Notes: generated from the sequence alone by a model not told the origin. DNA of 62,784 bases from Microvirga flocculans ATCC BAA-817 (GCF_000518665.1 NZ_JAEA01000016.1:1-62784); one strand, 5' to 3'. Numbered from the stretch's first letter, positions 1 through 9,212 are shown. Numbers and translations are program-made.

Positions 1-2237
1 CGGGTGGGCGGGCTGACCCTTGGCCCGCCCTTCTCGGTCCAGGCGAAATGCAGCAGCGGGCGCTCCGCGCCGGGCTCGATGCGCCAGCGCACCTCGACCT
101 GCCCGCCGAAGGTGGACAGGGCGCCGTGCTTGGCGGCGTTGGTGGTCAGCTCGTGGATGGCCATGCCGATCGGCACCGCCGCCTCGGAGGGCAGCTCCAC
201 ATGCGGGCCGTCGATGACGATGCGGTTGCGGGCCTCGTCCTCGTAGGGCCCGAGTTCGGTCTGGATGAGATCGGACAGGGCGGCCTTCTGCCAGAGGTCC
301 TCGGTGAGCAGGTTGTGGGTGCGGGCGAGCGAGACGATGCGGCCGACGAAGCCCTGGTAGAACTCGTCGATGCTCGAGGCGGTGCGGGCGGTCGAGCCGA
401 CGATGGCCTGGACGGTGGCCAGGGTGTTCTTGACCCGGTGATGCAGCTCCCGGATCAGAAGCTGCTGGCGCTCATCCGCCTGCCTGCGGTCTGTGATGTC
501 CTGATAGACGCCCGTGATGCCGCTCAAGGCTCCGTCGTCCGAATAGGTGAGCTGGCCCTGGGAAGCCACCCATATCCAGGCATCGTTGTCGAAACGCCTG
601 AGGCGATACTCGATGCTGTACGGTTCCCGGTGCTCGATGGCCTGCTTCATCGCAGCCTCCATCCGTGCCAGATCGGCCGGATGCATCCGCTGTTGGATGT
701 CCGCTGATGGAATGAGGCATCCTTCCGGAAGACCGAAGATCTCGGCGGCCCGGTCCGAGAGCGTGAGCTGATGGCTTGCCGCGTCCCAGCTCCAATCGCC
801 CATATTGGCGGCCTGGAGAGCCATGCGGAGCCGCTCCTCGCTCTTCCTGAGCGCGTCTTCCGTCTCCTTGAGGTCCTGGATGTCGACGCTGGTGCCGACC
901 CATCCCTTGAACTCCCCGCTCGGGGAATGAATGGGAGCGCCCTGGATCAAGTGCCAGCGATAGACTCCCTCGTGCGACCTGTAGCGCGCTTCCGTGGTGT
1001 ATGCCGTGTGCTGGGTGACCACTGGCACCAGCTCCTCGTTCATGCGGGCCATGTCGTCCGGATGGATGGCCCGCATCCAGCTATGGCCCAACGCCTCTTC
1101 GGGGGGCAGTCCAGAATAGGTGACCCATCGCTCGTTCGTATAGGTGAGTTCCGTCTTGGGATTGAGGATCCAGACAAGCGCCGGGAGCGATTCCGCGATC
1201 AGGCGGAAGCGGGCATCGGTTTCGCGCAGCTCGTTCTCGGCCCGGGCCTTCTCGACGGCGGTCCAGGTCCGCTCCGCTACGTCCTCCACCAGGGACAACT
1301 CGTCCCCGAACCAGACCCGGGGAGCTGCCGAATGCAGATAGAGAATGGCGGTGAGCTTCTGGTTCTTGAGGAGCGGGACGGCAAGAGCCGAGCGGGCGTT
1401 GATGGTGCGGTAGGCCGCCTGGACCGCAGAATCGTCCGCCCGCGGGTCATTCCAGATGTCCTCCACGAAGATGGGATGTCCCTGCTTGAGTTCCTCCATC
1501 ATGGAGGGAAGGAAGTCGTAAAGGCGGTAGGCGCGTCCCTCGTTGCTGAGAGCCCCCATGGACCATTCCCGCTCGACGAGGATGATGCCCCGCTCCTCGT
1601 CGATCTCTCCATAGCCGGCGCTGTCCACCTTCATGTAGCGGCCCAGGACCTGCGCCGTCGTTTCCATGATGGCGTCCGGATCGTCGAGGCTGCGCAACTG
1701 GTCGTTCAGATCGAGCAGGAATTCCTGCCGGCGCTGAGCCGAGTGCAGTTCCTCCTTCGCCTTTTCGCGCGCCGCCACATCCTGGGCAATGCCCATCAGG
1801 CGAACGGGCCTGTCGTCCTCGTAGATGGCTCCGCCCCGCAGCAGGACGCGCCCGATGCGACCGTCCTGCCGGATGATGCGGCATTCGACGTTGAAGTCGG
1901 TTTTCGTCTTGAGGGCGAAGACCATGGCTTGGTTCATCCGCTCGACGTCGGCCGGATGAACGAGTTTCTGGAAGTCTTCGTAAGTCATGGGCGCATCGGG
2001 CGGGAGGCCGAAATTGGCCTTGAACGCCGCCGTGCCCGTGATCTCGTCGGTCTTCAGGTCGCGTTCCCAGGAACCGAGGCGGCTGAGATCGAGCGCCATC
2101 CGCAGCTTGCCGTTGCTGAGGCGCAGTGCGTCCTCCGTCTCGCGCAGGCGGCGCTCCAGATCCGCAAGGCGCTTCCTGTTGCCCTCCTTGGAGGAAGCCG
2201 CATCGGCACTGGATTCCGGGGAACTCCTTTCAATCAT
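1..2237 (-). CDS. PAS/GAF-domain HWE-family sensor histidine kinase (partial, C-terminal end off window)
   Basis: Cytoplasmic multi-sensor kinase read from 2237 towards the left edge; about 745 residues are visible and the frame is still open at base 3. Order seen: short coiled N-terminus, PAS (about residues 45-155), GAF (about 165-325), PAS, PAS, then an HWE-type dimerisation/ATPase region. The phosphoacceptor motif ELHHRVKNTLATVQ, the N-box MAIHELTTNAAKHGAL and the WTEKGGP motif are all present, which is diagnostic of the HWE family. No membrane segment is seen. In Hyphomicrobiales such kinases often feed general-stress or light/redox responses; the signal here is unknown. ATG at 2237 is the first good start, but the frame is open further upstream. 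A paralogue lies at 18101-19591. Confidence 0.9.
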   Translation of the reverse strand, partial: MIERSSPESSADAASSKEGNRKRLADLERRLRETEDALRLSNGKLRMALDLSRLGSWERDLKTDEITGTAAFKANFGLPPDAPMTYEDFQKLVHPADVERMNQAMVFALKTKTDFNVECRIIRQDGRIGRVLLRGGAIYEDDRPVRLMGIAQDVAAREKAKEELHSAQRRQEFLLDLNDQLRSLDDPDAIMETTAQVLGRYMKVDSAGYGEIDEERGIILVEREWSMGALSNEGRAYRLYDFLPSMMEELKQGHPIFVEDIWNDPRADDSAVQAAYRTINARSALAVPLLKNQKLTAILYLHSAAPRVWFGDELSLVEDVAERTWTAVEKARAENELRETDARFRLIAESLPALVWILNPKTELTYTNERWVTYSGLPPEEALGHSWMRAIHPDDMARMNEELVPVVTQHTAYTTEARYRSHEGVYRWHLIQGAPIHSPSGEFKGWVGTSVDIQDLKETEDALRKSEERLRMALQAANMGDWSWDAASHQLTLSDRAAEIFGLPEGCLIPSADIQQRMHPADLARMEAAMKQAIEHREPYSIEYRLRRFDNDAWIWVASQGQLTYSDDGALSGITGVYQDITDRRQADERQQLLIRELHHRVKNTLATVQAIVGSTARTASSIDEFYQGFVGRIVSLARTHNLLTEDLWQKAALSDLIQTELGPYEDEARNRIVIDGPHVELPSEAAVPIGMAIHELTTNAAKHGALSTFGGQVEVRWRIEPGAERPLLHFAWTEKGGPRVSPPT

Positions 2238-2254
2238 CGACGCGCGCTCTTGAT

Positions 2255-2314
2255 CCCTATGTCCCGTTGCCGCTTCAAGCACAAAGGCAGGATACGGTAC
2301 AACGGGACATAGGG
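2255..2314. repeat. 15-bp perfect inverted repeat between kinase and oligopeptidase genes
   Basis: Arms CCCTATGTCCCGTTG (2255-2269) and its exact reverse complement (2300-2314) are separated by 30 bases. The element fills the 84-base space between the start of the kinase gene (2237) and the stop of the upstream gene (2322). There is no T-run after either arm, so a Rho-independent terminator is unlikely. A dimeric-regulator operator for the kinase gene or an mRNA hairpin near its start is possible. Confidence 0.7.
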
Positions 2315-2321
2315 CTTGGCG

Positions 2322-4433
2322 TCAAGTCTGAAAGCCCCCGCTGCATTTCAGGGCGAAGGTATAGGCGAGAGCGACCTCTTCGAGACGGTCGAAGCGGCCA
2401 GCCGCGCCCGCATGCCCGGCTTCCATGTTGAGCTTGAAGAGAACGGGGCCGCCTCCCGTCATGGTGGCCCTCAGCCTCGCCACCCACTTGGCCGGTTCCC
2501 AATAGGTCACGCGAGGGTCGGTGAGACCGGCCAGCGCCAGGATCGCCGGATAGGCTTGGGCCTTCACATTGTCGTAGGGCGAGTAGGACAGGATGGTGCG
2601 GAAGGCGGCCTCGTCCGCATCCGGGTTGCCCCATTCCGGCCATTCCGGCGGGGTCAGGGGCAGTTCGCTGTCGAGCATGGTGTTGAGCACGTCGACGAAT
2701 GGCACCTCGGCGATGATTCCGCCAAACAGGTCCGGTGCCATGTTGGCCACCGCACCCATGAGCATGCCGCCGGCGCTGCCGCCATGAGCGACGATGCGTC
2801 CACGGGCCGTATAGCCCTCCTGGATGAGAGCCTCGCCGCAGGCGATGAAATCCTTGAAGGTATTCACCTTCTTTTCGCGCTTGCCGTCCATGTACCAGCG
2901 CCAGCCCTTTTCCGTGCCGCCGCGGATATGGGCGATGGCATAGACGAAGCCTCGGTCGACGAGGGAGAGAATCCCCGTCCGGAAGCTCGCGGGTATTGAA
3001 ATGCCATAGGAGCCGTAGCCGTAGAGCAGGCAGGGCGCGGAGCCGTCGATGGCGGTCTCGCGGCGGTGGACGAGAGAGATCGGAACCAGCTCTCCGTCCG
3101 GAGCCGTCGCAAACAGCCGGCGGGTCACGTAGTCAGCCGGGTTGTGCCCGCTCGGAACCTCCTGCCGCTTGCGCAAGGTGCGTACTCCGGTGCGCAGGTT
3201 GTAATCGACCACCTCGCTCGGCGTGGTCATCGACGAATACTGATAGCGGATGACATCGGTGTCGAACTCGTAGCCTGCCGAGAAGCCGAGGGAGTAGGCC
3301 TCTTCGTCGAAGGCCACCACGGCCTCGCGGCCCGTGGCGAAATCCCTGACCACGAGGCGCGGGTTCGCGTTCTCGCGCTCGAGGCGGACGAGGGAGCGGG
3401 CGAGCGCCATATGGGAAAGGATCATCGTGCCGGGGCGGTAGGGCACCAGATCGCGCCAATGAGCCCGGCCCGGCGTCGCGACCGGTGCGGTCACGATCTT
3501 GAAGTCCTCCGAGCCGTCGGCGTTGGTCAGGATGACGAGGTCGTCTCCATGATGCTCAACATCGTATTTGAGCTGCGGCGTGCGCGGCTCGACGAGGCGC
3601 GGTGAGGCGGAAGCGTCCGAACGGTCGAGCAGCCAGATCTCGGACGTCTCGTGGTCGCTGGCCTCGACGAGCACGAAGGCCTTCGACTGGGTGAGGCCGA
3701 GCTTCACGAAGAAGCCGGGATCCTTTTCCTCGTAGACGATCTCGTCCTCTTGGGCGTCCGTGCCGAGGCGATGCCGTCTGACGCGGACCGGACGATGGTT
3801 CTCATCGAGCTCCACATAGTAAAAGCCTGAAGAATCGGCGAGCCACACGGCCTCGCCGGAAGTATGGGCGACCGTATCGGGCAGGTCGTTGCCGCTTTCG
3901 AGATCCCGCACCCGGATCGTGAAGTATTCCGATCCCTTGATGTCCGCGCCCCAGGCCAGGAGGCGGTGGTCGGGCGCGTGATCCGCGCCGCCGAGATCGA
4001 AGAAGGGGTGGCCTTCCGCCTCCTTGTCGCCGTCCAGCATGATCGTTTCGTCGCCTCCCTCCCGGGGCTGGCGGCAGATCAGAGGATGCTGTCCGCCTTC
4101 GCGGTAGCGAGTGAAGTAAGCGAAGGGACCGTCCGGCTGCGGAACGGTGGAATCGTCCTCCTTGATGCGGCCGCGCATCTCGGCGACGAGCTTCGCCTGG
4201 AAGTCTTCCGTTTCGGCAAAGGCGGCCGACGCATAAGTATTCTCCTGCTCCAGATAGGCGCGGATCTCGGGGTCGAGAACGGAAGGGTCCTTTAGGACAT
4301 CCTTCCAGTTATCCGCCTTCAGCCATGCATAATCGTCCTCGATCCGAACCCCATGGACATGGAAGACATGCGGCTTCCTCGGGGCTGTCGGGGCGGGGGG
4401 CAGGGGACGGAAGGGGATCTGCTCTGTTTTCAT
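2322..4433 (-). CDS. ptrB: Oligopeptidase B / prolyl oligopeptidase family serine peptidase (S9)
   Basis: Soluble S9A peptidase of 703 residues, the usual length of oligopeptidase B, cutting short peptides after basic residues if it follows the family. An N-terminal propeller region (about residues 70-400) is followed by an alpha/beta-hydrolase domain with nucleophile motif GGSAGG, an Asp in the LTDPRVTYWEP segment and the catalytic His in EAGHAG. Family oligopeptidase B usually has GHGG there, so GHAG is a small deviation. The start chosen is ATG 4433 (MKTEQIPF), with GGA about eight bases upstream; a longer frame from 4532 adds 33 residues without family character. It is transcribed towards the kinase gene and is probably monocistronic. 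Confidence 0.93.
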   Translation of the reverse strand: MKTEQIPFRPLPPAPTAPRKPHVFHVHGVRIEDDYAWLKADNWKDVLKDPSVLDPEIRAYLEQENTYASAAFAETEDFQAKLVAEMRGRIKEDDSTVPQPDGPFAYFTRYREGGQHPLICRQPREGGDETIMLDGDKEAEGHPFFDLGGADHAPDHRLLAWGADIKGSEYFTIRVRDLESGNDLPDTVAHTSGEAVWLADSSGFYYVELDENHRPVRVRRHRLGTDAQEDEIVYEEKDPGFFVKLGLTQSKAFVLVEASDHETSEIWLLDRSDASASPRLVEPRTPQLKYDVEHHGDDLVILTNADGSEDFKIVTAPVATPGRAHWRDLVPYRPGTMILSHMALARSLVRLERENANPRLVVRDFATGREAVVAFDEEAYSLGFSAGYEFDTDVIRYQYSSMTTPSEVVDYNLRTGVRTLRKRQEVPSGHNPADYVTRRLFATAPDGELVPISLVHRRETAIDGSAPCLLYGYGSYGISIPASFRTGILSLVDRGFVYAIAHIRGGTEKGWRWYMDGKREKKVNTFKDFIACGEALIQEGYTARGRIVAHGGSAGGMLMGAVANMAPDLFGGIIAEVPFVDVLNTMLDSELPLTPPEWPEWGNPDADEAAFRTILSYSPYDNVKAQAYPAILALAGLTDPRVTYWEPAKWVARLRATMTGGGPVLFKLNMEAGHAGAAGRFDRLEEVALAYTFALKCSGGFQT

Positions 4434-4710
4434 GAAAGTATCCGGTGGAGTCGTGCCAGGGGGGATTATGCATAGATAGCCTTGCTTTCCCACGGTAGCA
4501 GCGCGGCGAGTGGCAGTGGAAACGCGCCCCATGTGCAGAGCGGCTGCCTTTTTAGTTACTTCTTCGGGCCTCGGGCCTGAAACTTATGTGATAGCGATTC
4601 TAACCTATGGGAAGGGGTGTCAACTTCTAAACGTAGGTTTATTGCACAATGAAAGTTGATACGTAGTTTTCCAAAGTTTTCCTTTTGAACATCTTGCAAA
4701 GCGCCACGAT

Positions 4711-4739
4711 TTGACATACTTGGACGAATGCGCACGATT
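4711..4739 (+). promoter_or_regulatory. Candidate mucR promoter in an AT-rich intergenic region
   Basis: The space 4434-4859 is clearly more AT-rich than its surroundings and has no coding signal. It contains TTGACA at 4711-4716 with a weak -10 (ACGATT) 17 bases on, about 120 bases before mucR. MucR/Ros proteins bind AT-rich DNA with T-A steps and commonly repress their own genes, so this spacer is a plausible autoregulatory target. The exact start site cannot be fixed by eye. Confidence 0.35.
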
Positions 4740-4859
4740 TCTGTGCAAGTACGGTGCGGTTCAAGGAAGAGGCAAGAATTGCTTCAGAGAAGAAAGCTCG
4801 GATGTAGGTCGAAATGCATTTTTGAGCTATTCTAAGAGCCGGAAAGGAAGAAAATCAAA

Positions 4860-5294
4860 ATGAGCGACAACATCGCTGCTTCGAACTACATTGAGCTGGC
4901 TGCGGACATCGTCTCCGCCTATGTCAGCAATAATTCCGTTCCTTCGGCCGATCTTCCGACCCTTATCAACGAGGTTCACTCGGCTCTTCTTCGTGTCGGG
5001 GGCGGCACGGTGGAGGCTCCCATCGAGGCTCCCAAGCCCGCCATTCCGGTGAAGAAGTCCGTGACGCCGGACTACATCGTCTGCCTCGAGGACGGCAAGA
5101 AGTTCAAGTCGCTGAAGCGCCATCTGCGCACGCAGTACAACATGACGCCCGAGCAGTACCGCGAGAAGTGGGGATTGCCCGTCGATTATCCGATGGTGGC
5201 TCCCAACTACGCCAAGGCCCGCTCCGAGCTTGCCAAGGAAATGGGTCTAGGCCAGCAGCGCCGCAAGCGCCGTTCCTCGCGCAGCGCCGGCTAA
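4860..5294 (+). CDS. mucR: MucR/Ros family zinc-finger-type transcriptional regulator
   Basis: 144-residue DNA-binding regulator of the MucR/Ros family, which controls exopolysaccharide, motility and cell-cycle genes in alphaproteobacteria and has H-NS-like properties. The N-terminal half (about 5-50) is the oligomerisation region; the C-terminal half carries the conserved block from [15 protein letters not shown] to YPMVAPNY, ending in a basic tail. The metal site is atypical: Cys75 and His88 are present, but the second Cys position is Asp78 and the usual last His is Gln92-Tyr93. AGGAAG lies about ten bases before the ATG. A strong terminator follows, so the gene is a single transcription unit. 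Confidence 0.93.
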   Translation: MSDNIAASNYIELAADIVSAYVSNNSVPSADLPTLINEVHSALLRVGGGTVEAPIEAPKPAIPVKKSVTPDYIVCLEDGKKFKSLKRHLRTQYNMTPEQYREKWGLPVDYPMVAPNYAKARSELAKEMGLGQQRRKRRSSRSAG

Positions 5295-5318
5295 GCACCC
5301 TTCCGGACGTTGAAATTG

Positions 5319-5342
5319 GCCGCCCGAAAGGGCGGCTTTTTT
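5319..5342 (+). terminator. Rho-independent terminator of mucR
   Basis: A 7-bp GC stem (GCCGCCC / GGGCGGC) with a GAAA tetraloop is followed directly by six T residues, 25 bases after the mucR stop codon. Confidence 0.9.
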
Positions 5343-5687
5343 CATGGGCTTGGCCGGCCCTCTTAGACGCGTCGTTTTCCGGAGGCCGATGAACCAAAGG
5401 CAGGCTCCCGCGGCTTCCGCTTTGGGCCCCGATCCCATGGTCCGTCCGGATAGACTTCCCGTTATCGATCAGGGGCGGACCGGGCGAGACCTTCGCCGCC
5501 GAGACAAAAGCTGAGCGGGGAGGGGGACCTTCATCCAGGATCGCGGATGCGTTTGCGGCAGCATCGCAGGCATTGGAGTCGAAGCCGGACTTGAGCGTGA
5601 AAAGGGCCGGAATCATTGCGGCCTTTGTGCGGACGCGGCCGTGCGGTGGGGACTTATCCTCACTGTTATCAACAGATTTGAATCGCG

Positions 5688-5716
5688 TTGACAACTAGGA
5701 ATATGCCCCCACTATC
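5688..5716 (+). promoter_or_regulatory. Candidate promoter of the DUF6456 gene
   Basis: TTGACA at 5688-5693 and ACTATC 17 bases downstream lie about 50 bases before the start codon at 5765. The remaining part of the 470-base gap after mucR (5343-5687) shows no convincing gene. Confidence 0.4.
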
Positions 5717-5764
5717 GAGGATGGAAGGGGCAACCCTTCCTTACTTTATTTATGGGAACAAAAC

Positions 5765-6730
5765 ATGAACATTAAGGACGGCGATGCGGTTCATCAAAGT
5801 ATTGCCGCTGCGGGCATTTCAGCCCGGAAAGAGAGAAAATCGAAGAAAGGTCAGGGCCGTAGCAAAGAGCGGTCGGGCCATGCCTCCGAGGGTCTGGCGA
5901 GCGATTCCCTGACCCGGGAGGCGAAACGGCTTCTCGGGCTGCTGGAACAGCCGGAAACCTGGGCCTTTCTCGACATGACGGATTCGTCAAGCGTGCTTAT
6001 CCACAGGCGGCGGTCCGGGATATCGGTCGGTGCGGGGCGCTTCCCCCGGACGGTGGCGGAAGACCTCGTGCGCCGGGACCTGGCATGCTGGCAACGGACA
6101 TCCTCACGGACGCTCCTGCTTCTGACGAAAGCCGGACAGGCCCATCTGCGCCGCAGGGCGGCTCCCGAGCAGGAACTCGCCTTTCTCTGCCAGCATCGCG
6201 AGACGGCTGTCGCCGAGGTGAAGACGACGGCAGGGCCTGCCCGCGTGCGGGTGGATGCGGAGGAAAGCCCGCTCGACTGGCTGCGCCGCCGCAAGGACCG
6301 CAACGGCGAGGCCATGATCGACGAGGCCTCCTACCAGGCCGGGGAACGGCTCAGGACCGATATCATGCTGGCGGGGCTTCTCCCGGGCGTCACGGCGCGC
6401 TGGGACGGCATGCCGAAGAGCGCAGGACCTTCCTCGCCGGGCGAAGCGACGGAGCGCATGGTGGCTGCCCGGCAGCGCCTCCGTCACGCCTTTGATGCCA
6501 TCGGGGGCGATTTCAGCGATTTGCTCCTCGATATCTGCGGTTTCATCAAAGGGCTGGAGCAGATCGAGAGGGAACGGCAATGGCCGGCGCGCTCGGCCAA
6601 GATCGTTGTGCGGCTCGCCCTCGCGCGGCTCGCGGAACATTACGGCATCGAGACGGCGGCGCGTGGCCCGGCCGCGTCACGCGGCATCAGGATGTGGCGG
6701 GCCGTGGTAATCGAGGGCGGGAGGATTTAG
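5765..6730 (+). CDS. DUF6456 domain-containing protein
   Basis: 321-residue protein of unknown function. The basic N-terminus (about 20-45, Lys/Arg/Ser-rich) looks disordered; the middle (50-140) resembles a winged-helix-like fold. The C-terminal third, with AGERLRTDIMLAGLLPGVTA and a helix containing DFSDLLLDICGFIKGLE, matches the DUF6456 pattern known from alphaproteobacteria. The basic character and association with DNA-related genes in the family suggest nucleic-acid binding, but this is inference. It lies alone between the mucR terminator and the convergent sufE gene. ATG 5765 is the first start and has only a weak ribosome site (GGGAAC). Confidence 0.8.
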   Translation: MNIKDGDAVHQSIAAAGISARKERKSKKGQGRSKERSGHASEGLASDSLTREAKRLLGLLEQPETWAFLDMTDSSSVLIHRRRSGISVGAGRFPRTVAEDLVRRDLACWQRTSSRTLLLLTKAGQAHLRRRAAPEQELAFLCQHRETAVAEVKTTAGPARVRVDAEESPLDWLRRRKDRNGEAMIDEASYQAGERLRTDIMLAGLLPGVTARWDGMPKSAGPSSPGEATERMVAARQRLRHAFDAIGGDFSDLLLDICGFIKGLEQIERERQWPARSAKIVVRLALARLAEHYGIETAARGPAASRGIRMWRAVVIEGGRI

Positions 6731-6845
6731 AGCTTTTCAGCCTCCCGAACGAGACGGTTCCGCGTGAGCGGGATCGTCTCTCTCTCTCTCTTTGCCATGT
6801 CGCATTCTTGAACGGCGAGCCGGATCCTCTTCGCCGAACAATGCC

Positions 6846-7274
6846 CTAGGATGAAGCAAGGGCCATCTGCGCGTCGCGGCGGATGCGCTCGACCATGGAT
6901 CTGACGCCGTTCGACCGTTGCGGCGTCAGGTGCTCCGACAGGCCGAGTTCCTTGAACAGCGCCTGGGCATCGGTGGAGAGGGCCTCGGAGGCCGTCTTGC
7001 CGCTGTAGAGAGAGATCAGGAGCGCCACGAGGCCGCGCACGATATGGGCGTCGCTGTCGCCGCGAAGATGGAGCACAGGTTTGCCGCCGACAGTCTCCAG
7101 GTGGGTCTGGAGCCAGACCTGGCTCGCGCAGCCCTGGACCTTGTTCGCGTCGTTATATGCGCTCTCCGGCAGCGGCTCCATGAGCCGGCCGAGTTCGATG
7201 AGGTAGCGGTAACGCTCCTCCCACTCGTCGAGCAGTTCGAAGTTGGAAATGATCTCGTCGATCGTCGGCAGCAT
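6846..7274 (-). CDS. sufE: SufE family cysteine desulfuration / Fe-S assembly protein
   Basis: 142-residue sulfur-acceptor protein that takes persulfide sulfur from a SufS-type desulfurase for Fe-S cluster assembly in the cytoplasm. The family motif VQGCASQVWL contains the acceptor Cys49, and the body follows the SufE pattern (FELLDEWEERYRYLIELG near the N-terminus, ALLISLYSG in the middle). The start chosen is ATG 7274 (MLPTIDEI), where AGG lies nine bases upstream; an earlier ATG at 7301 adds nine residues. It stands alone, not in a suf operon, as is common for the second SufE copy in Hyphomicrobiales. Confidence 0.92.
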   Translation of the reverse strand: MLPTIDEIISNFELLDEWEERYRYLIELGRLMEPLPESAYNDANKVQGCASQVWLQTHLETVGGKPVLHLRGDSDAHIVRGLVALLISLYSGKTASEALSTDAQALFKELGLSEHLTPQRSNGVRSMVERIRRDAQMALASS

Positions 7275-7342
7275 GGAAAACCTGTGATGTCTGCCGGTCA
7301 TATAGCCATCGCCGCGCCGTTTGGCGACGGGAGTGACGACAA

Positions 7343-7663
7343 TTACGTGCGCGGCTTGGGCGCACTCGCACGGTCCTCGGGCCGCAAGGTGTCCGAGGGC
7401 GGGGGAGAACCCGCGATGGGAAGGCCCGATGTGGTCAGGATCTTGTCCACCACGGCCTGCTTGGCGCCGTCGGGCAGGGCCTTCCAGACGGTTTCGAGAT
7501 GACCCGGTTCGCCTGCGGCGGGAGCGGCGTGCTCCACCGGCGGTTCGCCCTTCTTCTTGGTGAAGAACGCTTCGATGGCGGCCGTCCCTTCGCCCGGCTG
7601 GCGGACCGGCGAGTAATAGAAGATGACGCCGACGATGAGGATGAAACGCAGGATCGAGAACAT
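7343..7663 (-). CDS. Small membrane-anchored hypothetical protein
   Basis: 106-residue protein with one N-terminal membrane segment (FSILRFILIVGVIFYYSP, about residues 2-19), then a charged, Pro-rich region that should lie in the periplasm, and a short amphipathic helix around ALPDGAKQAVVDKIL. No enzyme motif is visible. ATG 7663 puts the hydrophobic segment directly at the N-terminus; the frame extends to 7807 but that part is Arg-rich and unlike a protein start. It lies 69 bases upstream of sufE on the same strand and may share its transcript. Confidence 0.7.
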   Translation of the reverse strand: MFSILRFILIVGVIFYYSPVRQPGEGTAAIEAFFTKKKGEPPVEHAAPAAGEPGHLETVWKALPDGAKQAVVDKILTTSGLPIAGSPPPSDTLRPEDRASAPKPRT

Positions 7664-7953
7664 GGGTGGCGGCCGGTGCCTGACGACGGAGAGCGATGCA
7701 GCACCATAACGTACCGTGCCTGGGCCGCGTAGGGCGCGCTCAGGGAATCTGGAAACAGGATGAACAAATCCTTGCCGGCTCGCGCCGGCTGTAAACAATT
7801 GATACATAACAATAATTCTCGTCTGATCGGGGCAGTTCCCAAGTCCTTCGCCATGGCTCGCGCGCCATCCCGCCCCATATCGGACATTCGGGCTGGGCGA
7901 TTAGGTTTCGCTTAAGCCGCCTCTGTCAGGCTTCGCCGTCAGAAAGACATGAA

Positions 7954-8871
7954 GTGGTGTTTCTGCCGCCATGTCTCGATGATTGCGCGGTTTTGAAACG
8001 ACATCATTCTTCGAAGACGGAAACAACGCCCTTGCGTGAAGCCTTTGTCGACCAGCCCGATGACGATTTCGATCTGCCTGCCGTCGTGCGGCGGAAGGCT
8101 CCGTCGCGTGCGCCGCAGAAACGCGCCGCCAGGCCGCCGCGAAAGCCGAGCTTTCCCGAGCGGGTCGCGACCTTCATTGCCGGCCATCCGCGCCAAATCC
8201 TCGCCGCCCTGTTCCTGACGGGATGCGGAGGCGCCATCGCCTGGAACGCCCTGGCGCTCCAAAACAGCCGCCATCCTGCTCCGCTCTTCAACACGAGGGA
8301 GGTCGTGCTCGCTCCGGAGCCGGTGCCGGAGATCGAGGCGGAGCAGCCCTTGCCTCCCTTGCGTCCCGGAGCGCAGCCTCATGACCAGCACGCGGCGGTG
8401 CCCGTTCCTGCCGAACCCATCGCGCATGCCCCTGCGGAGACGGGAGGCACGTCTGCGGTCTCCACACCCAAGTCTCCGGCGCGCAGCCCGATTGCCGAGA
8501 TGATCCGCAATGGCGGCCAGCCCGTTCCGGCCGCCGCGCCTCCCGCTCGCACCCAGCAAGCGGCCCTCGCAGCTCCTCCCGCCGCGCGGACGGCCTCGCG
8601 CGATCCCATCGCGGACATGATCCGCATGGGAGGTCCGGTGCCTGTCCCTCCCGCCAATGTGGGCAGCTCCGATGCGGGCGGGATCGTGCTGTCCGGCCAG
8701 CGTGCGCTCGCGCGGCTGGGCTACAGCGTGAAGCTGGATGGTCTCATGGGCTCCGGCACGCGGCAGGCCATCGAGCGCTTCGAGCAGGATCGCCGCCTGC
8801 CCGTGACGGGTGAGTTCAATGCCCGCACCGTCCGCGAGCTTTCCGCGGCCTCGGGCATCGCGGTTCAGTAG
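7954..8871 (+). CDS. Peptidoglycan-binding domain protein with one membrane segment
   Basis: Up to 305 residues. A basic cytoplasmic N-terminus is followed by one membrane segment (about 80-100, around ILAALFLTGCGGAIAW), a long Pro/Ala-rich periplasmic linker containing two near-repeats (PIAEMIRNGG and PIADMIRMGG), and a C-terminal PG_binding_1 domain (about 230-300) with the typical GxLDGxxGxxTxxAIxxF-like pattern. It probably anchors an envelope complex to peptidoglycan. The start is uncertain: GTG 7954 gives the longest frame, and TTG 8032 (LREAFVDQ) begins where the sequence looks more protein-like. Its stop overlaps the next start by one base. Confidence 0.85.
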   Translation: MVFLPPCLDDCAVLKRHHSSKTETTPLREAFVDQPDDDFDLPAVVRRKAPSRAPQKRAARPPRKPSFPERVATFIAGHPRQILAALFLTGCGGAIAWNALALQNSRHPAPLFNTREVVLAPEPVPEIEAEQPLPPLRPGAQPHDQHAAVPVPAEPIAHAPAETGGTSAVSTPKSPARSPIAEMIRNGGQPVPAAAPPARTQQAALAAPPAARTASRDPIADMIRMGGPVPVPPANVGSSDAGGIVLSGQRALARLGYSVKLDGLMGSGTRQAIERFEQDRRLPVTGEFNARTVRELSAASGIAVQ

Positions 8872-9212
8872 TGGCCCGGCTTCGCTCCGACTTCTGGGTT
8901 TCCGCTTATCTTCGCCGCTGCTCGGTGGAAGGCATCGAAGCCGTCTTGCGCAAGCGCGGCGCCGCCGAAGCCGGTGCGATCTTCGTCAAGCTCGATCGCC
9001 TCGACGGGACCGCAAGCCTCTATGGTCCCGCGCCGCAGCTCTTTCTCGACGACAGCGGGGAGCGCCTGTTTGCACCGATCCTACAAGATGTGATGCCCCT
9101 CGACGTGGAAGAGCGCATGACGCGCGAACTGCGTTTCGATCCCGATCTCTGGCTTGTCGAAGTGGACGACAGGCAGGGACGCCATTTCCTCGACCTGGCG
9201 TCAGCGGAATAG
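8871..9212 (+). CDS. DUF1491 family protein
   Basis: 113-residue cytoplasmic protein of the DUF1491 family, function unknown. Family signs are the start LRSDFWVSAYLRRC, the GAIFVKLDRLDG strand and the C-terminal segment FDPDLWLVEVDDRQG. The GTG start shares a G with the TAG stop of the peptidoglycan-binding gene, so translation is very likely coupled. No catalytic motif is seen. Confidence 0.88.
   Translation: MARLRSDFWVSAYLRRCSVEGIEAVLRKRGAAEAGAIFVKLDRLDGTASLYGPAPQLFLDDSGERLFAPILQDVMPLDVEERMTRELRFDPDLWLVEVDDRQGRHFLDLASAE

Noticed and set aside
771..2312. 513-codon open frame on the plus strand
   Set aside because: Antisense shadow of the HWE kinase, whose H-, N- and G-box motifs read on the minus strand.
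6773..6792. Short CT-dinucleotide run after the DUF6456 gene
   Set aside because: Only a low-complexity tract in an intergenic space, not near a start codon, so phase variation is unlikely.
7949..7993. 15-codon frame with several Cys at the start of the peptidoglycan-binding gene
   Set aside because: No ribosome site and no attenuator structure downstream; probably chance.
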